Shown here: piece after piece, positions 11,996 through 18,220 of the stretch | How the letters are laid out: each line of letters opens with the position of its first letter | Position numbering within the stretch: the stretch's first letter is position 1 | Virus record (IMG/VR): IMGVR_UViG_3300025927_000178 | Coordinates: 1 to 20,473 of that record | Length of the DNA: 20,473 nucleotides | Source: a virus | Direction: 5' to 3' (one strand) | Notes under the pieces: generated by a model | The model's input: only the letters and a program-made list of their open reading frames with translations | Told to the model about the DNA's origin: nothing | The model's database searches: none | Position numbers and translations under genes: made by a program

Positions 11996-13324
11996 TCAAA
12001 ACATCTCATCCTCCGCGAACAAGCTCAGCTGCGACAACCGGCCGGCGGCAATCTGGAGGTACTCCACGTCCAGGTCTATCCCCCAGCAGCGGAAGCCCTC
12101 CACCCTCGCCGCAACGGCGGTCGAGCCGCTGCCGATGAACGGGTCGAGGATGACGCCGCCGGGTGGCGTGACGAGGCGGCAGAGCCACCGCATCAGCGCG
12201 ACGGGCTTCACGGTCGGATGATGGTTCTGCGCGACCTGCTTGCCGCTCGCCGCCGTTCGTCCTGGCGCGACGTTTTCCCCGCCGCTCATCTTGAACGCCT
12301 CGCGCTCGGGTAGGTGGTGGAGGCCGGTGTTCCGCTCCGCACGACTCGCCTTCGCCGTATAGAAGAACCGGCTCGCGCCGCCCCGGTCGCCGAAGGCGGC
12401 TACGTTCTCGCCTCGCGCCTTCTCGCCCCACCCTTCGCCGCCGTGACCGGCTTGTACCGAAGTTTTGCGGGTGTACTCGCTCGCTGGGCTGAGCGTCCCG
12501 GTTTGCGCGTCGAGCATGGCGGCGGCGGTCTCGTCGAGCGCGACGTTCGCCGGCCACCGCCCCGCCGCATGGGAACCGCTGCGCTTCGTCCAGTTGCCAG
12601 CCCAACCATCAGCGTCATCCGGGCCATACCCGTTACGCCCGTCGTACGGCCGATCATCCGCCCGCCACGCCTCTTCGGTGCCGATGCGGCACGCGTCGAT
12701 GTTCAGCGCGCCCACGCCATGCGCCAGGACGTTCGCGGCGACGGTACCGCGGAGCGGCTTCCGCGCGAGGATGACGGGTTCGTACGCTGGTTTGAGCGCG
12801 GTACCCCAGCCTTGCCACCGCTCCGCGTCCGGCGTCGCAGGCGCGGTCAGCGGTTGGACGTTCACCGCGAAGTTCCGAGATTCGCCATCCAGCGAGTACC
12901 CCGGTTGGGACTCTGGTCGTGCGTTGGGGTTCTGGCCGATGACTTCGCGTTCTGCGCCGGCGGCCTTGTCGATCGCTTTCGACACGTCGAGCGATTTGGG
13001 GAAGCCTGAGCCGTAGAGCCAGCAGAGCGTGTCGCGGATCTCGAAGCCAGCGTCCTCAATCGCGCACGTGATCCGGTGCGCCGTCCGCGTCGCGGCGAAT
13101 GCGACCAGGTGAGCTCCCGGCTTGAGGACGTGCAACGCTGCGGCCCACGTCTCGGGGTCGTACGCGACACCAGCGCTATCCCACGTGCGGCCCATGAACG
13201 CGATCTCGTAAGGCGGGTCGCAAACGACCGCGTCGACCGACTCGGCCGGGAGCTCGCGCATCACTTTGACGCAGTCGCCATGGAGGAGGCGGACGTCGCC
13301 ATCGTCGAGGTACGGGTCAGGCAT
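11996..13324 (-). CDS. Beta-class DNA amino-methyltransferase with DPPY (442 aa)
   Basis: Methylates adenine-N6 or cytosine-N4 in DNA. The catalytic motif IV CDPPY is at 35-39, near the N-terminus, and the SAM-binding FxGxG motif is near the C-terminus (DPFIGSGST, 394-402), preceded by HPTVKP at about 369-374. That order is the beta class. A long middle (about 140-340) carries the target-recognition region. The ends PYLDDGDVRLLHGDC and YLQIAAGRLSQLSLFAE are nearly shared with the SPPY enzyme at 15562-16962, so the two are paralogues. No restriction endonuclease is adjacent, which suggests an orphan, anti-restriction role. ATG 13324 overlaps the previous stop by 8 nt. Confidence 0.9.
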   Translation of the reverse strand: MPDPYLDDGDVRLLHGDCVKVMRELPAESVDAVVCDPPYEIAFMGRTWDSAGVAYDPETWAAALHVLKPGAHLVAFAATRTAHRITCAIEDAGFEIRDTLCWLYGSGFPKSLDVSKAIDKAAGAEREVIGQNPNARPESQPGYSLDGESRNFAVNVQPLTAPATPDAERWQGWGTALKPAYEPVILARKPLRGTVAANVLAHGVGALNIDACRIGTEEAWRADDRPYDGRNGYGPDDADGWAGNWTKRSGSHAAGRWPANVALDETAAAMLDAQTGTLSPASEYTRKTSVQAGHGGEGWGEKARGENVAAFGDRGGASRFFYTAKASRAERNTGLHHLPEREAFKMSGGENVAPGRTAASGKQVAQNHHPTVKPVALMRWLCRLVTPPGGVILDPFIGSGSTAVAARVEGFRCWGIDLDVEYLQIAAGRLSQLSLFAEDEMF

Positions 13325-13688
13325 CTGGGCTGCGGACGCTGGCCTGGAAGACGACGACGCCGCCCGGTTCGATGACGACGTCGTGATGCTCGGTCATGTC
13401 CCCGTTCAGGCCTCCCACCGGCCAGTCCCACGCGGCATACCAACCGATGATATGCACCGGCACGGACGACGGGTTCTGCCACGCCAGCTCAACCGGGTCA
13501 CCCCACTGCGTCACCCGGTGCAGCGTCGCGACGGGGTACTGGTCGCCGTCGCCGTTCTCCGCGATCAGCTGCACGGTCGTGTGCGTCCGCCGAGCGGCGC
13601 GTCGAGCAGTCCAGGTGGCGGCGAGGTTGAAGCTGATCGCGACCAGGCACGCGACCATCAGGCCGACCAGGACGATGGTGGTGGTCAT
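13317..13688 (-). CDS. Membrane-anchored protein of unknown function (123 aa)
   Basis: ATG 13688 overlaps the previous stop as ATGA. One N-terminal membrane helix (TTTIVLVGLMVACLVAISFNLAATW, residues 2-26) is followed by an Arg-rich stretch (ARRAARR). The C-terminal part looks beta-rich and ends GGVVVFQASVRSPDA. The positive charges after the helix suggest an inside C-terminus. No family recognised. Confidence 0.65.
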   Translation of the reverse strand: MTTTIVLVGLMVACLVAISFNLAATWTARRAARRTHTTVQLIAENGDGDQYPVATLHRVTQWGDPVELAWQNPSSVPVHIIGWYAAWDWPVGGLNGDMTEHHDVVIEPGGVVVFQASVRSPDA

Positions 13689-13876
13689 GCCACCTCGCGC
13701 CACTGATCGACGCCCTCGGTCAGGCACAGGTACTGGCCGTCGTCAAAGTCAATCCAGACCTGCAGACCGTCGGTGAAGGGCGTCAGGACTACGCCGCTCA
13801 CCGTGCCCTGAAGGCCGGGAGGAAACGGGTCGAAGTCCACGATCTCAACTCGGGTACCTGGCTCCACGATCATCAC
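13685..13876 (-). CDS. Small SH3/KOW-like protein (DUF4314-like), 63 aa
   Basis: The pattern EPGTRVEIVDFDPFPPGLQGTV, then DGLQVWIDFDDGQYLCLTEGVDQW, matches the small beta-barrel DUF4314 type: 'pGtrV.lv..Dp....G..GtV', then an acidic 'V.wDdG..L' strand and 'gvD.w'. These occur widely in actinophages with unknown role. It lies in tandem with a similar small barrel (13873-14073). The start is ATG 13876 or ATG 13873 next to it. Confidence 0.65.
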   Translation of the reverse strand: MMIVEPGTRVEIVDFDPFPPGLQGTVSGVVLTPFTDGLQVWIDFDDGQYLCLTEGVDQWREVA

Positions 13877-14073
13877 TCGTCCGCCTTCCGGTAGACGGTG
13901 ACGTCAGACGGGTCGCACAGGAAACAGCCATGCGTGTCGCAGTCCACCTCGACGGCGCCGTCCGTCGGGCGGATACGGACGACCTGACCGGCCACCCAGC
14001 CTGCGTAGCCGAGCGGCTTGACGCGCACCTTGTCGCCCAGCTGGGGCAGCGTCTCGGTGAATGAGAAGCCCAT
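13873..14073 (-). CDS. Small SH3/KOW-like protein (66 aa)
   Basis: The pattern LGDKVRVKPLGYAGWVAGQVVRI, then DGAVEVDCDTHGCFLCDPSDVTVYRK, suggests a five-strand barrel as in KOW/SH3-like proteins. There are three Cys around residues 45-53. It overlaps its downstream neighbour as ATGA. The two barrels may be diverged tandem duplicates. Confidence 0.65.
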   Translation of the reverse strand: MGFSFTETLPQLGDKVRVKPLGYAGWVAGQVVRIRPTDGAVEVDCDTHGCFLCDPSDVTVYRKADE

Positions 14074-14213
14074 CAGTCGCTCCCTCGTCGCATCCGGTAC
14101 AGGCTAACCCCGACCAGGATCAGCACGAAGCCGGCGAGCAGGAATGTCCACAGGTCGAAGCCGGTGTAGGGCGTCGTGCCACCAGCGTATTCGGAAACAG
14201 CGAACAGGTTCAT
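14073..14213 (-). CDS. Single-pass small membrane protein (46 aa), first gene of promoter-led unit
   Basis: ATG 14213 has AAGGAGG 4 nt upstream, joined to a C-run leader. The product begins MNLFAVSEYAGGTTPYTGFD and has one membrane helix, LWTFLLAGFVLILVGVSLY (21-39), then RMRRGSD. A polar region, helix and Arg tail resemble the C-terminal anchor of Gram-positive cell-wall proteins, but no true LPxTG is present. It ends sharing one base with the next start (TGATG). Confidence 0.7.
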   Translation of the reverse strand: MNLFAVSEYAGGTTPYTGFDLWTFLLAGFVLILVGVSLYRMRRGSD

Positions 14214-14217
14214 CGTT

Positions 14218-14230
14218 CCTCCTTGGGGGG
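14218..14230 (-). promoter_or_regulatory. C-run leader box with Shine-Dalgarno AAGGAGG
   Basis: Six C followed by AAGGAGG on the minus strand, 4 nt before ATG 14213. It lies in the leader made from promoter 14247-14275. Confidence 0.65.
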
Positions 14231-14242
14231 ACTACCTTCTCC

Positions 14243-14258
14243 GTCCAGTCTAGTGGAC
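14243..14258 (-). promoter_or_regulatory. Palindromic operator overlapping the -10 box
   Basis: The minus strand reads GTCCACTAGACTGGAC, with perfect GTCCA/TGGAC arms and the -10 TAGACT inside. It differs from the 4663-4678 site by one base. Confidence 0.65.
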
Positions 14259-14275
14259 GCGGGGTTGGATGTCAA
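14247..14275 (-). promoter_or_regulatory. Sigma-70/SigA-type promoter (TTGACA-17-TAGACT)
   Basis: TTGACA at 14270-14275 and TAGACT at 14247-14252 with a 17-nt spacer. The TAG of the -10 box is also the stop codon of the upstream 287-aa gene. It drives the membrane peptide, SH3-like, methyltransferase and Rpf-like unit. Confidence 0.8.
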
Positions 14276-15113
14276 CCGGGTGCGTGTCGACCTGGCGAGC
14301 CAGCCAGGCCGCCTGCCGCTCCGAGAACTCGGCCCGCGCCCAGGTGTCCGCCTGCTCCTGCCCCCACGCCTGGACTCGGCAGCGATAGGCCACCAGGCAG
14401 AGTTCGCGCACCTCGTCCGGCTTCGACAGCATGCGGATCGCCTCGATCACGTTGGGATCGTCCTCGGAGTGGGCCACGTACTCCTCGAACGCCACCCGCG
14501 TACCCGGCTCCGGCTTCTGCTCCGCCACGTAATCGATCCGAGCCTCGCCCTTCGCCCGTTCGACGTCGTGCTGATACGACTCCATCACCGTGGTTGCCAG
14601 CGCCGGCCACGAGCGACGCAGCCAGACCGTCGCCTGCTCCTCACCCAGCGCCTCGATCTGGCGCCGGTAGGCAGCGGTCGCCAGGCCCAACTCGTAGCGC
14701 ACCTGCTCCGGGTCAGGCGGGTCGGCATCCTTGCCGGCGGCGATCGACAGCGCCTCGTTGACCAGGTCGCTGGTGATCCACTCGAACTCGTCTCGCAGCA
14801 TCGCCTCGCGCTCGGCCTGCGGTACCTCCAGCAATGCCGTCCGCGAGTAGTTGATGACGCTTCGCCGCCGCTTCTCGGTGACTACCTGCTGGTCATCTAG
14901 CCGTAGCTCCTGCAGTTGCCGGTGCTGGTCGAGAATCCGTCGCACTCCGGCGATCACGACCGCTCGCGGTACCTCCGCCGAGTGGCTGCCGGCGATCAAG
15001 TCCCTGGTCGCCTCCGGCTCCAGCTCGAGCGCTCGCTCGACGGTCAGCAGTTGTTCGTCGGTCATCCCGACGGCGACCTGACCCAACGCTACGTAGGTGT
15101 CGTCTGCTGGCAT
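14250..15113 (-). CDS. Large unknown protein, mostly helical (287 aa)
   Basis: The start ATG 15113 was chosen because AGGAGG lies 10 nt upstream; ATG 15134 in frame has no ribosome binding site. The product is charged and probably all-helical: GMTDEQLLTVERALELEPEA, RRILDQHRQLQELRLDDQQV and AERAKGEARIDYVAEQKPEP-like stretches occur. Two Trp/Gln segments look similar: EALGEEQATVWLRRSWPAL and QAWGQEQADTWARAEFSERQ, perhaps an internal repeat. No enzyme motif or membrane segment seen. It is the first gene after the long non-coding gap. I do not recognise the family. Confidence 0.7.
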   Translation of the reverse strand: MPADDTYVALGQVAVGMTDEQLLTVERALELEPEATRDLIAGSHSAEVPRAVVIAGVRRILDQHRQLQELRLDDQQVVTEKRRRSVINYSRTALLEVPQAEREAMLRDEFEWITSDLVNEALSIAAGKDADPPDPEQVRYELGLATAAYRRQIEALGEEQATVWLRRSWPALATTVMESYQHDVERAKGEARIDYVAEQKPEPGTRVAFEEYVAHSEDDPNVIEAIRMLSKPDEVRELCLVAYRCRVQAWGQEQADTWARAEFSERQAAWLARQVDTHPVDIQPRVH

Positions 15114-15561
15114 AGCACCATCGCCTCCTGGCATTCGGGTTGGGTTCGGGTGATGAACAGAGTCATCGAATACGAGCAGGAAGAGCCACTACCTTGCTTC
15201 CTGTCTGGAGCGGCGCCGTCTCCCCGGTGTCTCCACCCCGTCTCCGAGGCTTCGTCTATCCCGCCCTTGCTTCACCTGGCGGGTCCCGGCGGACGCAATA
15301 CCCGGCCGACCGCTTTGGCTCGTGGTCGCGAACCTTACGGCCGGTCGATCGGAGACTCTCGACAGCTTGACAGCATCTGGCGATCCTACCAGGCGGTCAC
15401 CAGAATGCAGAAGGGCCGGAGCCTGCCAAGGAACCCCGACCCTCTGCGGTGGAGGGGAAGGGGCGCTGTCAGAACCCCCCAACCTCCTAGAGCCTCGCGG
15501 CTCAGCGCGTGCGCCGCTGCCTATCCTACCCTGCCCAGCGGACGGACGTGATAAAAAACTA
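15114..15561. other. 448-bp gap without a convincing gene
   Basis: This is the only stretch over 300 bp without a supported gene. ORFs exist on both strands, but they are Arg/Pro/Ser-rich and lack proper starts. The longest minus ORF (15189-15482) would begin at a TTG directly abutting AGGAGG, and I do not trust it. Contents seen: an AT-rich inverted repeat TGATA-N6-TATCA with a T6 run on the minus strand just after the methyltransferase stop, a small hairpin GAGCC-TCGC-GGCTC around 15490-15503, and the word TAGGAT twice. It may hold a regulatory RNA, an origin or site for a phage protein, or a decayed gene. Confidence 0.5.
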
Positions 15562-16962
15562 TCAACCCTCCGCGAACAGGCTGAGCTGGCTCAGCCGCTG
15601 CGCGGCGATCTGGAGGTACTCCGCCGACAGGTCGATGCCGACCGAGCGCCGGCCGTGCTTCCGCGCGACGAGCATGACGGTGCCGCTCCCAGCGAACGGG
15701 TCGAGAACGAGCTGCGGCCTGGCGGGCGCGCCACACGCGCACGACGCCGCCCAACCCGTCGTCACATAGACCGGGTCAATGCGGCTACTACCTGCCCGGC
15801 CTACGGTGCTTGAGGCTGGCAGGGGTGTAGTACGTCCGCGCGCACGGAACGCGGAATCCGTTTTCGGGCACTCCTTTGCCGATCCTGCCGTCCGATCGAC
15901 TTGCCGTTGCCACGGCGTGCCACACGCCGAACACTCCCCCCGCTCACTCGTCCCCGCCAATATGCAACGCCTAGCCAACTCCTCCGGGAACGTCGCGAAA
16001 TGCGCCTCAGGGAAGGGCTGCGTCGGGATGTCCCACACCGACCGCGCATTCCGCCCGACCGTGTTCCCGCCCCGCGCATGGATGCCGAGGTTGTTCGTGT
16101 TCCCCGGCTGGATGCCCTGGCCGTTCGCGACGCGCTCGGTGTGCGCCTCGTAGACGCGGGCGTACTTCGCGTTGTGTTCGGCCTGCTCGGGGCTCGCGTT
16201 CGCCTCGCGGATCGCGTCCGCGTCCCAGTAATACTTGGGCCGCTTCGAGAGGAGGAAGACGTACTCATGAGCCTTCGTAGGCCGATCCGTCACGCTCTCG
16301 GGCATCGGGTTCGGCTTCGCCCAGATGATGTCGCTGCGGAGGTACCACCCGTCGGCCTGCAAGGCGAACGCGACGCGCCACGGGATACCGACGAGATCCT
16401 TCGGCTTGAGGCCGTCGCCCGCCTTCGTCGGGACGCCGGTGACGCGCACGGCTGCGCCCGCGCTGTAGTTGCCGCTGCCGTCCGCGCGGTCGCCGTTCGT
16501 GCCGCCGCTGGCCGCGCTGCCGGTGTAGCTGTCCCCGAGGTTGAGCCACAAGGTGCCGTCGTCGCGGAGGACGCGGCGTACCATGCGGAACACGGCGACG
16601 AGCCGTTCGACGTAGAGATCGGGGGTGGGTTCGAGGCCGATCTGCGCGTCAACCCGCCGCGCACCACACCGCCCGCATTCCGCGCCGAACGCTTTACCCT
16701 GCGTGTATGCCGCGTTGTCGATGCCCAACCCGGCGCGCTGCGGGCCGAGCGTGCTTGTTCGTTGGTCGACCGCGGGGTTCTTCTTCGCGTGGTCGCAGTT
16801 CGAGTCGCCGCCCGTCCACTCCCCAGTCCCGTAGTCGCGGAGGCCCCAGTACGGCGGCGATGTGACGCACGTCTGGACGCTGCCGGCGGGGAGCGTGGCG
16901 AGGACGCTGCACACGTCGCCGTGGTAGAGGCGCACATCGCCATCGTCGAGGTACACGCTCAC
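15562..16962 (-). CDS. Beta-class DNA methyltransferase with SPPYWGLRDYG (466 aa)
   Basis: Motif IV TSPPYWGLRDYG (34-45) is the form seen in many phage and actinobacterial cytosine-N4 or adenine-N6 methyltransferases. The SAM motif DPFAGSGT is near the C-terminus (421-428). Two Cys pairs in the second half, CSACG before TPWQRQVD and CACGAP shortly before the SAM motif, plus CGRCG earlier, suggest zinc-binding inserts in the target-recognition part. The GTG start at 16962 overlaps the previous stop as GTGA, with GAGG 6 nt upstream; the longer frame to 17016 is less likely. It shares its N- and C-terminal ends with the DPPY enzyme at 11996. Target sequence unknown. Confidence 0.9.
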   Translation of the reverse strand: MSVYLDDGDVRLYHGDVCSVLATLPAGSVQTCVTSPPYWGLRDYGTGEWTGGDSNCDHAKKNPAVDQRTSTLGPQRAGLGIDNAAYTQGKAFGAECGRCGARRVDAQIGLEPTPDLYVERLVAVFRMVRRVLRDDGTLWLNLGDSYTGSAASGGTNGDRADGSGNYSAGAAVRVTGVPTKAGDGLKPKDLVGIPWRVAFALQADGWYLRSDIIWAKPNPMPESVTDRPTKAHEYVFLLSKRPKYYWDADAIREANASPEQAEHNAKYARVYEAHTERVANGQGIQPGNTNNLGIHARGGNTVGRNARSVWDIPTQPFPEAHFATFPEELARRCILAGTSERGECSACGTPWQRQVDRTAGSAKECPKTDSAFRARGRTTPLPASSTVGRAGSSRIDPVYVTTGWAASCACGAPARPQLVLDPFAGSGTVMLVARKHGRRSVGIDLSAEYLQIAAQRLSQLSLFAEG

Positions 16963-17636
16963 GCTTTGCCTCGCAACGAGCCGGGTCCGGGATCGCCGCC
17001 TTGCGACGCGACCCACGCCTCGTATGGCATCGGCTCGCTCGTGACATTCGCCTCCACCGTGAGTTGCCCGTCGCCGCCGCGACGCCGAGCGCGCGAATCC
17101 TCACGCCGAGAAGCAACCGCGAACCGGGATTGACGCCGCCACGCTTCCAAGTAGTCGGATACCGCCCCGGAACCGGGGAAGATGTCGTCCAGGATGTCGT
17201 CATCTGTCATTCCGAACGCGTCGAACAACCAGTAACAGAATGCTTGCGGCTTGCTCCCTCGGGTGTTGGAGGGGTTGCGCTGTACGCGGTTTGCGGACAC
17301 CCAATCTGCGGAGACGGGAGCATCGGGGCGCCTGGAGGGCAGCCACAAGATGACGGGTTCCCATGCGTAGAAGAGCCGCGCGTTGGGTGCATTCGGGTAT
17401 GCCTTGAAGGAAGCATTTGGCTTGACCCATGCCATTACTCGCGAGTTTTTGGGGCAGAGCGGTAGGAGTTCCGCGAGGCTCGGCGAGCTGGCGCTGAGCG
17501 CCCACCCGTCCGGGTACTCCGCAACTAGCCGCTCGATCAGGTTCGCGTGGTCGACCTCGCCCGCGTAGTCGGGGTGATCGGCGTAGTGGCGCTTCGCCTG
17601 GCCGATGTATGGTGGGTCGGCGTACGCGAATCTCAT
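16959..17636 (-). CDS. ADPPY-type DNA methyltransferase (225 aa)
   Basis: A compact enzyme with ADPPYIGQAKRHY at 6-18 as motif IV and DDIFPGSGAVSDYLEAW at 150-166 as the SAM-binding FxGxG. The middle contains WVKPNASFKAY and WEPVILWLPSRR, usual for adenine-N6 enzymes. The tail (about 170-225) is basic and then Pro/Gly-rich. ATG 17636 overlaps the stop of the previous 62-aa ORF as ATGA. Two methyltransferases in direct succession and a third further on indicate heavy investment in modification, probably against host restriction. Confidence 0.85.
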   Translation of the reverse strand: MRFAYADPPYIGQAKRHYADHPDYAGEVDHANLIERLVAEYPDGWALSASSPSLAELLPLCPKNSRVMAWVKPNASFKAYPNAPNARLFYAWEPVILWLPSRRPDAPVSADWVSANRVQRNPSNTRGSKPQAFCYWLFDAFGMTDDDILDDIFPGSGAVSDYLEAWRRQSRFAVASRREDSRARRRGGDGQLTVEANVTSEPMPYEAWVASQGGDPGPGSLRGKA

Positions 17637-17821
17637 CGCGCACCCCGAGAGTCTGGGGTGGACGCAACACGGGCATCCGGGGCGGGGGGAGACGCACCTT
17701 CCGATGCGCCCGCGCCCTGCTTTGACCCAGGGACGCTTGCCGCGCCCCGCCCCGAATCTGCAAAGTCGCAGGCGTCACCATCGTCGAGGTATGGCTCACG
17801 GATGGGCAATGGCTCGGTCAT
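17633..17821 (-). CDS. 62-aa ORF with a methyltransferase-like N-terminus, possible remnant
   Basis: ATG 17821 has AGGAGG 5 nt upstream, so it is probably translated. The first 17 residues, MTEPLPIREPYLDDGDA, contain the PYLDDGD of the two beta-class methyltransferases (MPDPYLDDGDV and VSVYLDDGDV). After that similarity stops, and the rest (CDFADSGRGAASVPGSK...) is Ser/Gly/Ala/Pro-rich low complexity. No catalytic motif. It looks like the beginning of a third paralogue whose catalytic body was lost, or a leader ORF coupled by ATGA to the next methyltransferase. Confidence 0.55.
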   Translation of the reverse strand: MTEPLPIREPYLDDGDACDFADSGRGAASVPGSKQGAGASEGASPPAPDARVASTPDSRGAR

Positions 17822-17876
17822 CGTATCCTCCTCGGTTGTGCCGGTCTTCCCGGGGTGGCGACTCCTCGCCTGCCCC

Positions 17877-17896
17877 CGCGGCCTGCGCTGGCCGCG
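17877..17896 (-). terminator. GC-rich hairpin between tRNA and methyltransferase unit
   Basis: A perfect 7-bp stem (CGCGGCC/GGCCGCG) with a 6-nt loop lies 62 nt downstream of the tRNA-like gene. No U-tract. It may end the tRNA transcript or protect it. Confidence 0.4.
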
Positions 17897-17957
17897 CCCC
17901 TCCGGCTCGCCGGGTCTCGCCTCGCTGACCACGATTCAGCGCCCGGCCCCACGACGA

Positions 17958-18029
17958 AGCGGCGGGCAGGGGATGATCCTGCATCTCCCACCAGGCCGGT
18001 GAGCGCTCTGCCAGTTGAGCTACCGCCGC
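17958..18029 (-). tRNA. tRNA-like gene, tentatively Gly (GCC), with abnormal loops
   Basis: A 72-nt cloverleaf can be drawn: acceptor GCGGCGG/CCGCCGC (7 bp), D stem GCTC/GAGC with AACTGGCA loop (GG present), anticodon stem CTCAC/GTGGG (5 bp with one G-U), 4-nt variable loop, T stem GCAGG/CCTGC (5 bp). CCA is not encoded. Two features are abnormal. The anticodon loop CGGCCTG has G at the normally invariant U33 position and can pair C32-G38. The T loop ATCATCC lacks the T54 and A58 of the usual reverse-Hoogsteen pair. It may be a degenerate or specialised tRNA, or a tRNA-like RNA. Confidence 0.65.
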
Positions 18030-18040
18030 CGCTTATCAAC

Positions 18041-18220
18041 CTAGCGCTCCCGCGTCGAGAACCACGCCATGACGACCAGCATCACGACGACCAGCAGGCC
18101 GACTGCCCAGAACCAGCCGACCAGTCGCGTCACGCCACCGAACGCGCACAGCGCGACGAAGCCGAGCAGGAGCCACGCGACGAGCTCGAGCCGAGGACGA
18201 AGCACGCCTAGCACCCGCAT
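18041..18220 (-). CDS. Two-helix small membrane protein (59 aa)
   Basis: ATG 18220 overlaps the secreted gene end by 13 nt. Two membrane helices are evident: LELVAWLLLGFVALCAFGGV (11-30) and LVGWFWAVGLLVVVMLVVMAWF (33-54), with a short TR linker and a charged tail (STRERE-like, ending RER). A basic N-terminus (RVLGVLRPR) suggests both ends are cytoplasmic. It could be holin-like, but no lysin is directly adjacent. Confidence 0.65.
   Translation of the reverse strand: MRVLGVLRPRLELVAWLLLGFVALCAFGGVTRLVGWFWAVGLLVVVMLVVMAWFSTRER

Noticed and set aside
15367-15395. TTGACA on the plus strand in the long gap
   Set aside because: No acceptable -10 at 16-18 nt and no credible plus-strand gene downstream.
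15189-15482. 97-aa minus-strand ORF in the gap
   Set aside because: TTG start directly abutting AGGAGG with no spacing, Arg/Pro/Ser-rich composition, no motif; looks like random open frame in GC-rich DNA.
15580-15600. 7-bp hairpin GGCTGAG/CTCAGCC near the end of the SPPY methyltransferase followed by T6
   Set aside because: The T6 run is about 20 nt away and the hairpin is inside the coding region; not a standard intrinsic terminator.
17818-18039. 73-aa minus-strand ORF over the tRNA
   Set aside because: Its start (GGGSSTGRALTGLVG) is the typical false translation of a tRNA gene.
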